From assembly GCA_025024175.1 (NCBI GenBank), contig QCXZ01000042.1:12479501-12543500 (forward strand): a stretch of 64,000 nucleotides of DNA, read 5' to 3'. This DNA comes from Rhyzopertha dominica. Its lineage: Eukaryota > Arthropoda > Insecta > Coleoptera > Bostrichidae. Shown one piece after another: positions 11,331-24,060 of the stretch. The position numbers and the translations under genes are program-made. Under the pieces are notes generated by a model, which made no database searches, was not told where the DNA came from, and saw only the letters and a list, made by a program, of their open reading frames with translations. How positions within the stretch are numbered: the stretch's first letter is position 1; each line of letters opens with the position of its first letter.

Positions 11331-12840
11331 TGAGATGTGATGCGCTGAAACCACATTCGAGTTGTTGTCTGGTAGGTAAGTCAAAGGAATAGTACGAGTT
11401 TTCGTACCATCGTTTCTTGAAATGGCGTGATCTGAAAAACATTATTGGGAAGTTTAGTGAAAGTGCTGTCGGTATATTTTGGCAAAAGGTCCAAAATACT
11501 GAAGTTGTCAACGCGTTGGTTAAATTATTTAATCGTCATATTAATTTAACGTTGAAGGCAGTGATAAATATAAAGAATCTATAGACATAACCAAATATCA
11601 TTGGAGGCTAGTTATTTATTTTAAACAAGTAGAGGAGGAATATCGACTGATGATGTTGAGTGTATTGGCCAGGGAATAAATTGACAAATTTGTCAAAGAA
11701 ACGCAGGATGAAACATAGTTTATGCTGGAGTTTGTCGTAAGTTTAGGTTTATTTGGAGCCTGTTGTCACGAAAAGCTATGCAACTTGACGTTCATTAATG
11801 CTGAAGATTTGGAAACTTCGTTAGTTATTGTTCATGTACTAAACAAAAAAGTAATGTTGTTGTTGGTGTCTACCTATTTTGAACCATTATAAAAGAATAC
11901 ATAGCCAGTAAACACCAATATTCAAGAATTTTCATTAAATCAAATAATAATGTACAATTCTAGTTAAAATCAACACCTTTGGTAGGTTGGCTGCCAATAT
12001 TACCGAATTTATAAGTTTACCTGATTTTCATATTTGTAATGGACATACCTTCCGACGATCTTCGGCTAGTTGGTTAGCAGGCACGTGGATGGAAGTCTAG
12101 TACAATAGCGGATGGTTGTATTATTTCTTTGATTCTAAATATCCCAATTATGCTTATACTCGTATCTTGATACCAGATTTAAAATTAAACCACACTATAT
12201 TCTTAAAATTGGTGGTACTAATTTATCACCAACATGGCATTTTAGACAATGATTGCATGTCGTAGAACAATAATTTACTATAATAATAATATAATTTACA
12301 ATTAGTTTAATTTGACTGGGTTAAAAAAGAAAAAAAAAGCACCCGTTCTCGTCTGTTTCAAATCCGTGAAGCTTCCCAGAGCAATTTAAGTTTATCGAAT
12401 CCACACTGCTTCCTTCTTTTTCCATTTATTTCGTTGCTGATCCGCCCTATCGCGCTGCTCCTCTATGAATTAACTATAACGGTCTCGGTCGTTCTACGCT
12501 CGTAATCTTCGAGAACGTTCCGATCTTTCGATGTATTTTCGTTAAGCCAGTTCTACTGCATAAGCCCACAATGCCCCGGAACCGTTTCAGATAAAATGAG
12601 AATCGATGGTCTTGAAGGTTAGGTATAGTATTGTTAGTTGACCTTTACGGCATACGACGAAAGGATTCACGTTCGTAAGCACGTAAGGTAAAGGCCCGCA
12701 AATAAAGTGTTTTGTGGGATTGAAATATGGTATTGAACGTCCATTTAGGATATTGTGTGTTATACGTATGGAATTTCAGGAAAAAGATATGTTTTCCTTT
12801 TACTTTCACCTAAAAGGTAGCACACAAATATTTTCACTTA
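11331..12840. other. Non-coding stretch with GC-rich patch at about 12350-12600
   Basis: No coding signature. A TAG|GTAAGT string near 11375 lies at the SINE flank and lacks a pyrimidine tract. Confidence 0.4.
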
Positions 12841-13015
12841 TAATACCACAAGAGCTTCAAAATTATCGGGTATTTCCCGATAGGTTCGTTGCAAACAAAT
12901 AAAGTCGTCAAGTTCGCGCTCGTGATTTTTTAACCTGAAAAACTTGACGACTTTATTTGTTTGCAACGAACCTTGAGGGAAATGCCAGATAATTTTGAAG
13001 CTCGTGTGGTATTCG
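12841..13015. repeat. Long hairpin with a perfect 32-bp inner inverted repeat
   Basis: 12883-12914 (GGTTCGTTGCAAACAAATAA...) is the exact reverse complement of 12941-12972, with a 26-nt loop. Similarity continues outward, with mismatches, to about 12841 and 13015 (ATACCACAAGAGCTTCAAAA against its partner). This could be a foldback or MITE-type element, or a source of hairpin RNA. No protein is encoded. Confidence 0.9.
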
Positions 13016-13232
13016 GGGGATTATTTTTCCGATTTTTCTCCAATTTTCACAATTGAATTCAACCTGTCAGTTTGACGTGTGGTTAATTTGACTGGATCAT
13101 GTTTTGTTTTTTATATATAGCAACTACCAGAGAAAATAATCAAAAAATTATCAGTATAATACCATGTAGGTTGTACCACGTGACGTCGAATGGTGCAATT
13201 CTATTGGTCGATATTTGGGTCGGAAAAATAAT
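13016..13232. repeat. Second, looser inverted repeat adjoining the hairpin
   Basis: ATTATTTTTCCGA near 13020-13032 is reverse-complemented as TCGGAAAAATAAT near 13214-13226. It probably belongs to the same palindromic element as 12841-13015, but the outer limits are not clear. Confidence 0.45.
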
Positions 13233-14099
13233 CATTATAATTTAGAGACGTCAGTTGTAGGAATATTTATATTGAATCCAAAATTAACATAAATCTGTTT
13301 CTATGTATAATACAACTGATTAGGTTTCTTATTTTAATTTTTAATTAATTAATTTTAATTTTAAGCTAGCTAAATCACCACATTATAACCATAACTCAGT
13401 TATTCTCGTTGGGTCAACTTGTCAACATATATTTAAAAGGATTGAATAAAAATGATATTGAAGGGTGGTTTTTTGTGCACTGTTTTGAGCAGCATTAATT
13501 TCCCAAAGCCAAGCAAATTTATTGGCTTTTTAGCGCTAAAGACTGGGCTTTTTTGGGACAGAGCAGATTTATGATAAAAGCACCCGCTCTTGTTATATAA
13601 AGATTATATTTTTTCACGAGATCGGCTTCGGAAATGATTAATTAAACACAAATGAAGATACCAACGCTGGTTCCTCACACTTGNTTGTTAATTAAAGAAA
13701 AGGCAATCTCCAATATCCCTCCGCACGCATCGCCCCTANCGCCAATAACCGAAGNGTCAGTTCGATCGTTCGCAGAAGTATAGACGACCCTACGCCTCCT
13801 TCCGCACATATAAATCGTCAACCGCAGCTTATTTGGACGAAATTAAACGCTACCAGCGCATTAAATTGTGATATACAGTCAGGACGTTTTCAATTTCACG
13901 CGCATACATCNCTGTCTGAAGGCACGCATTCGCCCCATTCGTCGGACCTTTTTTCTATAAATCGTAGGAGACGTCATCATCATTTACATGCTCGTGCGAA
14001 AATGGGTCGCGGATCTGTTGGAAAATATAACGGAAAGAGGTACACGTGTAGCGTGTCAAATTTGGGGCGACGATTAACTACCCTTAGAATAGGTTTGAA
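13233..14099. other. Non-coding stretch with GC-rich island at about 13720-13960
   Basis: AT-rich, then CpG-rich, with several Ns (13684, 13739, 13755, 13911). No coding similarity. Confidence 0.4.
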
Positions 14100-14715
14100 A
14101 CATCACTTTTTTTCGACAAGAAAACGTGATAACCAGTTTTTTCTGGTTCAAAAATGTGTCACACTTGTACAATTTATTGCTTTTTGAGAAAAGTGTATTG
14201 TATGGGGACTTGTTCCATCCAATGGGGATTTCTGTCCGCTCAATATCTGCAATTATGTCCATTTTCATTACCATTGAGGCAAAAAGTCGCTTCATCAGAA
14301 AACACAATCCAATTCATGAAATCGTCTCCGTTCAGTTCTTGTTATAAGTGAATTTTGTATGGATGAACCTCTCTTCTTTTTAACATTTTTTGTACAGATC
14401 TTCTGCTAATATGGTGAGTGAGAGCACGCTGTTGTACGGAACACTTGGGGATTCTCTTGCACATCTAAAAGGACGTTCAAGGTACTTTCCTCCCTCGTAG
14501 TAACCTTTGGACGTCCTGGATTTTGGCGATTATTAACACCGCCGGTTTCGTCAAAACTCTGCTATGTTTTAATAACTGTTGATCTGGCAATTGGTTAACG
14601 ATCTTCATGGATTCGCATTGTAGAGTGCAACTACTTTCGTATAACTTCGCCTTCTATCTCCACAACCAATCATCATCAAGATTTCGATGCGATCATGTTC
14701 AGTTAACTGAGGCAT
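14100..14715 (-). pseudogene. Mariner-type transposase relic (N-terminal half)
   Basis: The start at 14715 gives MPQLTEHDRIEILMMIGCG, a typical opening for the helix-turn-helix of this mariner-type group. After frameshifts and stops the catalytic-domain start appears as VFSDEATFCLNGNENGHNCR, followed by a stop where tryptophan is expected, then ADRNPHWMEQVPIQYTF. Similarity fades near 14100, before the second aspartate. No inverted repeats were located. The copy is inactive and truncated, and is closest in layout to the relic at 1630-2290, which shares the NPHWMEQ word. Confidence 0.75.
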
Positions 14716-15069
14716 TACGATAGCATGAAAGTGAAATGAAAATTATCACCAGTCACGAGGAAAATGAAGACACCTGAAGTGTTTGTTCGTACTTAGCAAT
14801 AACGAATATGTTTTTTTTGCAAGACCCCAGTTTGTTATCACAATTTTCTCAATTCAGAAGCAGTAAACTGTACAAGTGTAATACATTTGTCAGGAGAAAA
14901 TATCCTTTTCAATGATGTGCTTTTTGACCACCCCAACCATTAAAAAATCCAACTTGCGCCAATATCTCGGAAACGAGAGCGGACACGGAGTTGAAGAATT
15001 GCAGAAAATGCATTTTATTTACCCATAGGCCCAAGCATAATTTCAGAAAAAATCGGTCGAACAGAACCT
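14716..15069. other. Spacer, nothing recognised
   Basis: No clear family signature. This may include decayed PLE sequence upstream of the GIY-YIG fragment. Confidence 0.35.
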
Positions 15070-15352
15070 GAAATATCCTGCTGGTGTAGCGACCCTTTAT
15101 ATAGGGCAGACCAAGCGATCCATATGAGTTAGATTTAAAGAGCATTTAGCTCATTTCAGGTTTGGGAAGTTTGACAGGTCAAGTGTCGCCCAACATATTA
15201 AAGACACATATCACCCCATAACTTGTAAAAACTTAAAACTAGCTAAACAAATTTCTAACAACACGGAACTGAACGTATCTTTATCCAAAGGAACAAAGAT
15301 ACTTTAGCGAATTCAGATTTAGTCCCGATTCCAAAATACGCGTCGTTTGAAC
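15070..15352 (+). pseudogene. Penelope-like element fragment: GIY-YIG endonuclease tail
   Basis: Plus-strand translation gives LYIGQTKRSI, an in-frame TGA, then VRFKEHLAHFRFGKFDRSS, VAQHIKDTYHPITCKNLKL and a C-terminal tail with NKDTLANSDLVPIPKYASF after a frameshift. The YIGQT core, the arginine in VRFKEH and the histidine in VAQH fit the GIY-YIG domain of PLEs. Most of the element is missing. A hammerhead-like core lies 43 bp downstream, at a position comparable to that in the PLE at 56.5 kb. Confidence 0.75.
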
Positions 15353-15394
15353 NTCGGTTANTCCNCCCAAACGTCCAAGAGGTCCCTCACTCTA

Positions 15395-15421
15395 CTGAAG
15401 ATGGCAGCTTAGCGCCCGAAA
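15395..15421 (+). ncRNA. Degenerate hammerhead ribozyme-like core 3' of a PLE
   Basis: CTGAAGA (15395-15401) fits the hammerhead CUGANGA box. GGC-A-GC, loop TTA, GC-G-CC can form helix II with one bulged A, and CGAAA (15417-15421) supplies the GAAA box. The expected ACGTC at the cleavage side is changed to ATACT, so it is probably inactive. Hammerhead motifs are known in PLE terminal repeats. Confidence 0.4.
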
Positions 15422-16654
15422 TACTTACTTAGGCTCTCTAAATCATTGTAGTTGGGTTTTTTCATTATAGTTTGATTACAGTTCGGGGGCTATTTCTTTA
15501 TCTTCCTACGCTTCCTTCCAATAAACTAATCAGAACACCTTGACTCCACCCCCCCCAGTCTTCAGTAACCCCAGGAGGGGCCAGAAGCGATATCCATGCC
15601 TACCTCCCTCCGCATTATTATATCCTGCGACCTAATCTCCGGAGCTTTCTCGGCGCTCTCTGCTCAAATCAAGCGGCAAACATTGCACAGTCGGACGGCA
15701 AACTTAGTTGCTACAAACTTGGCTCAATTGTGGTCGTGGCACGTGGTGCAACTCAAGTGCACCGCGATACAAGTTTTGAAGTTTGCAGCGTCCCAGGCCA
15801 CCCCTATTTACAACCAACGACGTTACAGTTGTCCGCACGTACTGAAAAGCCCCCGCGGTGTCCGGCTGTCTGGAAAATTTATGCTGACCCCGGCGCGGGG
15901 GTCAGAGGATTTGCTCGGTAAATAATATGTTGCAGGCTGCTGGGTAAATAGATGATCGCTAAGTAAGTTAACTATTTTTGGAAGTTGTGTGTTGTAAACT
16001 GAAAGAAGGACAAATCTGAAAACTTGAAAAAGTGGCTACTGATGGCCTTCGGTCAAAAAGAAATAAAGTATGAACGCTGAAAGCGCTCATTGTTGTATAC
16101 GAAGACTACGTGCTAGGAATGTGTAGGAGACTAGAAACGGCTTCATTAAAGAAAGCGAGTATCGTCATTAATTTAGCATTTTTGACGGAATGAAGGATTG
16201 TACAGGATGTGTGAACAACAAAATTTACTTTAAATTAAATTTGCTTTAATTAAAAGGAGGCCAAAGAACCAAACATTTAAGTATGAGAAACTCAACATCA
16301 TTGAACACGGACAGCTTAGAACCTAGAAAATAGTTAAAGGTTACAAGAAAATTTTGATAAAAAGAAGTTAATCGGACGCTGCTCTTTATATTTTAGGAAG
16401 ATCTATAAAATACTCAATAAGATTGCTTTGGAAAAATCAAGTGGTTAAGATTAGGATTAAGAAATTTACATCTGGCCAAATACAACGTGACATCTGCGAG
16501 CATTCTAAAGCATTTTATATCTGTAACAGTTGCTAGAACAGCAATATAAGATTAGAATAGATTATGCCACCAAAATTGGTGAATTATTAGATGATATGAT
16601 TAAATTGTCTGAGCATTGCTTAAAACCTGCTTATTTCTTAGAGAACTGTACGTT
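15422..16654. other. Non-coding stretch with GC-rich island at about 15580-15910
   Basis: The island holds overlapping open frames of about 60-110 codons but no recognisable domain, and the openness is explained by high GC. The rest is AT-rich. Ns lie just upstream at 15352-15365. Confidence 0.4.
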
Positions 16655-16990
16655 TTGAACAAAGATTGCTTTATCTTGAGTGTGTTTCTTAGATATTCAA
16701 ATTTACAAAAAAACCAATGATGGGTTAGGATACAAAATGCACAGAGAAGCAACGTATATTATAGAATAAATAGCCTTATAAGGGCGTTATTTGTTACAGG
16801 TCATATCATTTCAAACGAAATATTATTACAACAAGAAAATTATCAGTTATATTAATTCAGCGCCATCAAGAAATAGTAGTAGAAATATTTGGTCAGCTTT
16901 TAATATAGGCCACAAGGTAGATTAAAGTTGTGTTTGCCTTATGCACAAGGTTTTTCGAAAATGCATTATACAGGATTTCTATAAATGATT
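16655..16990 (+). pseudogene. Penelope-like element fragment: end of RT
   Basis: FLDIQIYKKTNDGLGYKMHR matches the LPFLDV-type motif and the following strand at the end of PLE reverse transcriptases. INSLIRALFVTGHIIS and LKLCLPYAQGF follow after breaks. The nucleotide sequence AATATTTGGTCAG and CCTTATGCACAAGG is shared with the PLE at 32.9-33.2 kb, so the two belong to related families. It is truncated on both sides. Confidence 0.65.
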
Positions 16991-18654
16991 CATGCATCCA
17001 GGGGCTTCTGTTTTTAGCCTGCAGCAATGGTAAAGTTGACAGTTAAGAATTACAGTCTGCACTAGGGTAGTGACAGTGACGTTAGCTGCACCATAGGGTA
17101 TTTTACGATAAGGGAAAAGGACTGGATTGACTGCGTAGGTTTTCAAATTTGCTGAAAATAGTTATTAAATTTATAAAGCCATGGACGTAGTTGTGTTGTT
17201 TCGTACAAGCAAGTTGTTGTTATTACTTACTTTCGAAAGGAAAATATAACCGTAAATTGTTAGAATTTTCTTATACAGCCATCAATTTTGTAGCTATAAC
17301 TTTATCCGCAACCTTCGGTACAGTATATGGCAGTTGACAGTGTAGGTATTGTGCTTATTGTAGCTTGGCAGCAATTACAAAAAGGCTGCTACAGAATTCA
17401 AAAACCAACGCCGCCTGTGTTACATGAATTAACAAGACTGATACAAAACATTTCTTTTGCATGTTTTTTTTATAACATGACTGACGAAATAGATCTGCAG
17501 CAGTTCAATTCACAAAATTCGAAGCGTATGAGTGCTTTTGAGATTCTGTAATAAAGAATATTTCTGATCGCATTTTGCAATATTTAACCTAGTGCATCCT
17601 GACAGTATATACAAGACAAACTCATAATATCCTAGCTCACTAACTTGACATTTGTTATAAGAAACGGCAGTCCTCATAATATTTGATTACAAAAAAAGTG
17701 CTTTTGAAATCTGTGCTAAAATATTTATAAATGCATATTAATATTTTGTCTACTAAATCAGTTTTGCATGAAGGGTTGAATGAAGTACTTCTTTCGTGCT
17801 CGATAGTTTTACAAAAATTTCCCATTAATCGGTTGGACATGACTTCCCCAACGAATAAAAGCATCGCCCCTAAACGGAATGCCCCGCAACACGAACTCAA
17901 AAAAATCCAAAACCTTAATTACGACTTTAATCGCAGGAGCCCGTTTAATTACCCCCGCCCAGCCGAGGCCGCCCGACGGTTCTTTTTCTTTCATTTCTAC
18001 ATCATAAAGTTTAAACGCGGATAGCCCTCTTTTTAGGACCGGAAACAAATATCCGTTCCGCCGTTCCAGCCACCGCTAATTCATTTAACTGCTGGAGAAC
18101 GTTTACTTTAATTAATAATCAACTGGATCACTCGGCTGCGACGTCAGGTTAAACGACAGCGTGAAATATGGAAGACGGATAAGGGTCTGCGTAGTTCCGG
18201 CAAGGGAGGAGGAAGGATCTGAATTAATTAAGAATTTCGGGATGTTGTCGCTGGGTGGAGGTTCATAAAGGTACTGAGTCTATCCTAGTTGTTAATTGAG
18301 AGCACTTTGTCGATTTAGAAAGTTAAAAGACTGCCTGACGTGCTATTTTGTTTATATAAATTTTAAGCTTAATAGCCAAAATATTAACAAATACCAATGA
18401 TACACAAGATATCAAGCAATATAGCATAACAATAAAGCATCTTCTTTCTAGGAATGTATGTGAAACCACGCAAACTAATGTTGGTAAAACGTTCATAGCA
18501 ACAACTGGATGTTTATTTATTTCGAAACGTTAAGGTATAATGCGAAAAACAGGTGCCTGTGTAAAAATTTTTTTAAATGTTTTCGTACAACTTGCAATGT
18601 TTATGCTAGTTTGCAATTTGTAAGAGTAATAGTTTTCTACAAGCAAGCCAGCTA
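16991..18654. other. Non-coding stretch with GC-rich island at about 17830-18250
   Basis: No coding similarity. The island contains GCCCGACGG and TTTAATTAATAATCA, an AT homeodomain-like word beside CpG-rich sequence. Confidence 0.4.
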
Positions 18655-18690
18655 GAACACACGTACCGAAGACAGAGCGCCAATATCAAT
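18655..18690. repeat. Copy of a dispersed word, CACGTACCGAAGACAGAGC
   Basis: The word also occurs at about 39509 and 41402 inside LINE fragments, and in reverse complement at about 59391. It may mark a small LINE remnant here. Confidence 0.4.
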
Positions 18691-21600
18691 ATAATAGGAT
18701 GGCTAGACACAGTCACTGCTGTACTATAACCAAGAAACAGATCGTTAGTACTTTTAGACCTAATTATACCCCTAGTACCGCCTTATGGGATACTGATAGC
18801 ACGCTTGAGATACAATTACAGATCAGTAATATCATTACAACGATTGATGGAGGGGGGATACCCGTATGTGTTTTCTTAAGTTTTATATTGTGCAACACTA
18901 ACTATACATATGTTTTTCATATTCAAAAACAAGAAGCTAGTAATATTGCTGCAGTGTAATGAATTTTATCATAATTCTTGTCATGCCTGCTTACAGAACA
19001 AGCCTAATGTCAAACGAATCTATTAATTTCGAAGCCTACAGTTCTAATGGTAGCTTATTGAGATTCCCCTTTGCATCCCCTATGGTGGAATCAAACAAAA
19101 TCATGAATTCAAGTACCTCTGGCATTTTAAACATATACGTAAGAATGACCTTAAACCGGTAATTAACAGAAACGTGAGCTACATGGCCAACTATCCCGAA
19201 ACTATCTGTGTGCTTTACTGGAATTACGACGACGCTAGCTAGCACTTTAGAGTTTACTTACTAAGATCGATTTAAGCAAGTGGCTCATTAAGCAACAAAT
19301 TAGGTTTAACTGAATTATGGCGAGTCAAGCCTGATTAATAAAAACATTAAAAATGCAAGGAAACCTTAATTATGCGGATTTATACTCTCAATACAGCTTT
19401 GAAAGTTTACTAAAGGACTTTCTAGTTCCTAAAAATATAGGAAGGAGTGTTTATCTGAGTGAAATAAGTGTTACTTTAAACGAAGAAGTTTATTATTTTC
19501 TTTTATTTCAGTACATACCCACACAAATTTGTGAAACATATCTTCTTGTCTGTTTTTGTCAAGTAACGCTCTTTTTATCGTGCTATGTAGATAACAATGT
19601 TGCTTTTTATGAAGGTATTTTGTCAATTTTAATGTGTATAAATTCATTTATTAACTTACGTCAACAGAAACAATTGCCCGTGTCTAGTGTTATACATTAT
19701 ATCTCATGAATTCATACGTATATAATAAATACTTACCCGCAAACTCTCTTAAAAGGTATAGTCTTCTGCAGTGCATGATTGTTATAGTTATGAAAACGTG
19801 CGCAATCACGATACACTTTACACGGCTCCACTTGCTAGTAGTCACTACTATTGCCCTGAAAACATCATGTGAAGCAATCGCTTCGTCTTTATTGCAGAAG
19901 TATTTATATTCTTAATGCTATTTGCAAATTATTTGTTTGTCTCATGAAGGTAATTTTTGTATCAAACGAAATTTCTTATCGTTTGCTTTTGTATAACAAA
20001 TTTTTGGTATATATAATATATATAAACTCCAAGCGCTAATTTGTATAATCCCATAAAGGAAGCAGAGTTCTAGTTTCAAAAATTTGCAAAATTTATATCC
20101 AAAATTTAACAGTTAATTGAACAAGGATTCCGTAAGGTAAACAATTTACACCCAAAAAACTTTTTGTGTGATTTTCTGGCAGTGCCTTGATTGGTTAAAT
20201 CAAGGGGTTGTCAAACCCAACCTGCCATCTATGCTCTAAAATAGCCATGTTCCCCCCTTTACAGCCTATGCTAGGTTATAAAGTTATCTAAAGGCAATCA
20301 AAACTTCATCCAACTAGCTCATGATTCTCGCGCTTTGGAGTTGGAGAATTACGTCTAAATAGTAGCCACATCTATTTATATAGCTATCTATCTTTTGCAT
20401 CTTAATTTCTGAATAATTGCTCATTCGCTGACGAAAAAGGATTAATCACCCTAATAAAAAACCGCCTGCTACAATCTCGTCTCTACCTAATTTATAGGAA
20501 AAAATTGAGTGCGCTCTAATAAGCATATTTATAGCTAATCAAGTACTGAGGAATTTTAATATAGATCTAAGGAATTTACGCGCTCTAATTATACTAGTCG
20601 CCAAATATCTACATAAGCCCACAAAAGAGTCACAAATTTTGCCTACTGGACATTCCTAGAAATGACTCAGCTGGAAGGGTTGACTTTTTCACGCTCAGAG
20701 TATCTAACAATGAAACCACNATCAAGTACCTGTAAGGAGTGTAGTAAAGTTATTTAAACGAAGTACCGAAATGTATTTTTTATTATTGTTCAGGTTGAAT
20801 AGGCCTTTTGCTACAATACAATTGCAGTTTTGCATTAATCCACGTATTCTTCTAAATTTTGAACTGCATATATATATTGCCCTTTGCACTCACCTCCCCC
20901 AAACCCTTTTTACCACTCTACGTGACCGAAATTCTAGCTGTCGCATCACACACATCGGTACACCTGACGCTTGTCCTCGCTCCTTCACGTTAAGAGGCGT
21001 TTGCAATTCCTCCTTTCAGTCTGGTTTTTACGAGGCCGTTGTTAACCTTAATTTAGCCTGTTGTTGCAAGGCACAGTATTGGCATTTGTTACCGACAGAC
21101 GTGTACATGGGAATTGCCTTTCCAGCCAATAAATAGTAATGTCAGTCTGCTTTTTATTCCGAACGCTGACAAAGAAGCATTCGCGACGCGAGGGGAACTG
21201 GGGAATACAAAACGGATCTAGGGCATCAGTGTGCTTTTTCTGTTCTGCATGGATCTTTGCAGATGTTTTTGTTGTTTTGCATTCTTAGATGAAATGAGAT
21301 TTTTAAATATAAAAAATGAATGCAACGTCCTTTGATCTTCATATCCTGGATGTATTTTCGTGAGTGTTCAGAAATTAGGGTATATTTTTGATTAATGTAT
21401 GAATAAAACTGAACTTGAGCTTCATATCTATTACATTTCTGATACCACAGCGTTGAGTTATCGAGCTTAGTTGGAGGTCTACGCTGCTGATGTGTATTCA
21501 TTTGTTTTAGTTTTCAAAATTTGATATTGCTACATAACATTTATGTTGCTGTCGCATTACATGAAAATCGTGATATTTACTACTACTGCATTACTTGTGT

Positions 21601-23950
21601 ATAATGTGTTTTTCCCAACCAAGTATAATTTGAGTAAAAGAGCTGATGCCCTCACTGCTATCTAAGATGACTTATACCTTCGTTTTTTGTTCTGTATACT
21701 GATAACTATACCAAACGTAGTTATACTTATTTATTATATACATGTTTTGCTCGTCTCATGTTTGACTCTGAAACACCCTGAATAGGTATTATTAAGATCG
21801 TTTTTCGCCAATTTATAATACTTTGTTCAAATCTGTTGAGTATAACTATCATTCTTGATACAACAACTCTGTCACTTGTATTTATTAGGTGTTAAAATGT
21901 TATATTAACCTGCACACTTATATTGTGTATTTGTTTTTTAATTGCATTTTTGTCATTTTTCTGGACAACAGTAAATTGATCCTTTCAATTTTCTTCCAAA
22001 AGTTTTATCACTTAGCTTAGGACTATGTAACGCCTTCCCAAATAGCTTGGTGTTAAATATACTACAATGGGGTATCGCTCCGATACCTTTAACAAATATT
22101 CCACTTGTAATCTCAAATTCATCCCCTCTTTACTTCCACTTATTGACCACATTTTCGTACACCGAATCGGGCCCGATCCCTGTTTAAAGCCTTGTTGAAC
22201 ACCCGGGCGGCAATCAAAATGCAAATCACTTTTCAAACTAACGTGAACATACTGAATAACTCATGGGCCGCGCCGTATTCAATCTTTAAATTCAGATCCG
22301 CCGTGAGCGAGCAAAAAGGCCATGCGTTCGACTGGAGCATCCGGTTACCTTTGATTGAAATGAATTGCCGATGATTCGATGCCTGGTTCGCAGGATGACG
22401 GTATTAAATTCGAGACGGATCGAGTTGGGTACGCCCAGAATTCTAATTGCAATGTTGCAGTTTCGAAACGGGACATCGGGTACGAAATTAGGTGACATTT
22501 TTATGTTCTGGCCTTTTGCCTGTTTTAGGGTTGGATATATGACACATGTACTTTCTTATTTGCCACTACGTTTCTTTTTCAAAGTTCCAACATCGGTTGG
22601 CAGTTTTTTAACAACATTAAGAAAAGCTAAAGCGATTTTTACTCCTATATTCAAGGAAATCTGTCCCCAATCTGGTGTTTTTGAATAATTAATAAAATAT
22701 CAAATAATCAAATAGGTACTTACAACTGCATTAAATATATATGCAGTAGCTTCTTTCTGCTTTTAACTAGTTTTGATAAATTACTGCAAGCGCGGCTACA
22801 AGTGCCGACTTTTTCGTGCAGCTAATATCTCGGCTGAAATCTTTTCTAGCTCATACAGCTTTTCACCAAACGATAACTTGAAAGCTCTATCAGAAACTGA
22901 GAAAGATATAAAATCCAGGGCCGCTGATACAGACTCGTAATCTCATAATTTTCGATCTCAACTGGTCGAGCGGACGAATTATTAAAGTGTCGAAGCCAAC
23001 AGCCGTTTTCCGGACAACATCCGACCGGAAGGAAGCCCTAATAGGGATGATCCGGGATAAGTTTTTAAATTCTGCTGGCTTAACCTACCCACACGATTTG
23101 TCAGTGGTGTTAGACGGAACATCAGTCACGCCATATAATAGTTCGTGGATTTTGTTGTTTCTTTATTGATTTTACTGCCTGTATGTAACTCATGTGGCTT
23201 TTAACAGTCAGCGTCAGCATAAGTTAAACGGTATTGTGCTTGCAAATTTAGTTGGCTTTAAATCAGTTAAGTTCAGTTGTTTTTTTAATGTGGATTTGTG
23301 TTAAGGTTCTTGTAATCTTTATTACACCTAAACTGCATTTTTAGTTGTTACAAAACTATTTTCCATCTAACAATTTCTTCGATCTGTGTTTGTGTATACC
23401 CATGTTTTCATCCTTTGTTGGCACTTTCAGGTTGTATACTTTCTTCAGTCCATTGACAGCTTGTTCAATATGTGCGTTGAAAAATGCAATTAGAATATCC
23501 TCAGTAGTCACAATTAATCAGAGCTTTAGATCTCATATATACTTGCTTATTTCGATAACTATGAATTTTACACGAACACCTGAGGAATGCACTGGAAAAA
23601 CGTTGGTAGTACAATTTTAATGCAGTCCTCATTTTTGCAAAATACTTTCATTACTGACATAAATGGGAATGTTAATTGTAGTGGCGCGCAGTAAGCCAAA
23701 ATCTATTAAATTCTAAAATTGAAGAATCATGAAGCTCCAAATATATTGATACTTCACACTGGTACATTGCTAACAAACCGGTATTTTGATGATTTATGCG
23801 TCGTATAGCTTACGATATGGTGGAAGTGAGTTTTGTTCTATGAAGCAAAAAAAACTTTATAGTCGTCGCAAGCGCTCCAAGTGCTTTTCTAAAATTAACA
23901 ATTGCTGTTGAAAGGATATACTGGTAATTTTTAATAATTCCTAGTTAATA
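18691..23950. other. Long non-coding stretch with GC-rich island at about 22140-22480
   Basis: AT-rich sequence with scattered open frames up to about 120 codons (19353-19709, 20771-21136), none with a recognisable domain. The island at 22140-22480 is open in several frames on both strands, as expected from composition. No transposon protein was recognised. One N lies at 20719. Confidence 0.4.
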
Positions 23951-24060
23951 GTAGGGTTGGGCAAAGTATCGATATTAGAGAGCTTTGTCAGTATTGAGCA
24001 TCGTTAAAAGTACCGAAAGCACTTAATAGTATCGAAGTAACGCGTCGTAAAGCGATAAAA
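23951..24060. repeat. Short TATCGA-rich patch with a hAT-like TAGGGTTGGGCAAAG head
   Basis: TAGGGTTGGGCAAAGTATCG is followed by loosely repeated GTATCGAAG and GTACCGAAAG words. The head and the repeat type resemble the larger array at 31350-32275 (TAGGACTGGGTTG). Such heads are typical of some hAT-type non-autonomous elements. The far end was not found. Confidence 0.45.

Noticed and set aside
11363..11390. TAG|GTAAGT string as a third ratchet point
   Set aside because: The pyrimidine tract is poor (GTTGTTGTCTGGTAG) and it lies in the flank of a SINE copy.
11647..11700. CTGATGA as a hammerhead core
   Set aside because: No helix II and no properly spaced GAAA box follow.
15596..15925. 109-codon open frame as a gene
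   Set aside because: A second frame is open across the same island, as expected from GC content; no similarity.
19353..19709. 118-codon open frame as a membrane receptor exon
   Set aside because: Hydrophobic content fits AT-rich chance translation and no receptor motif is present.
20771..21136. 121-codon open frame as a gene
   Set aside because: No domain, no splice context, composition-driven.
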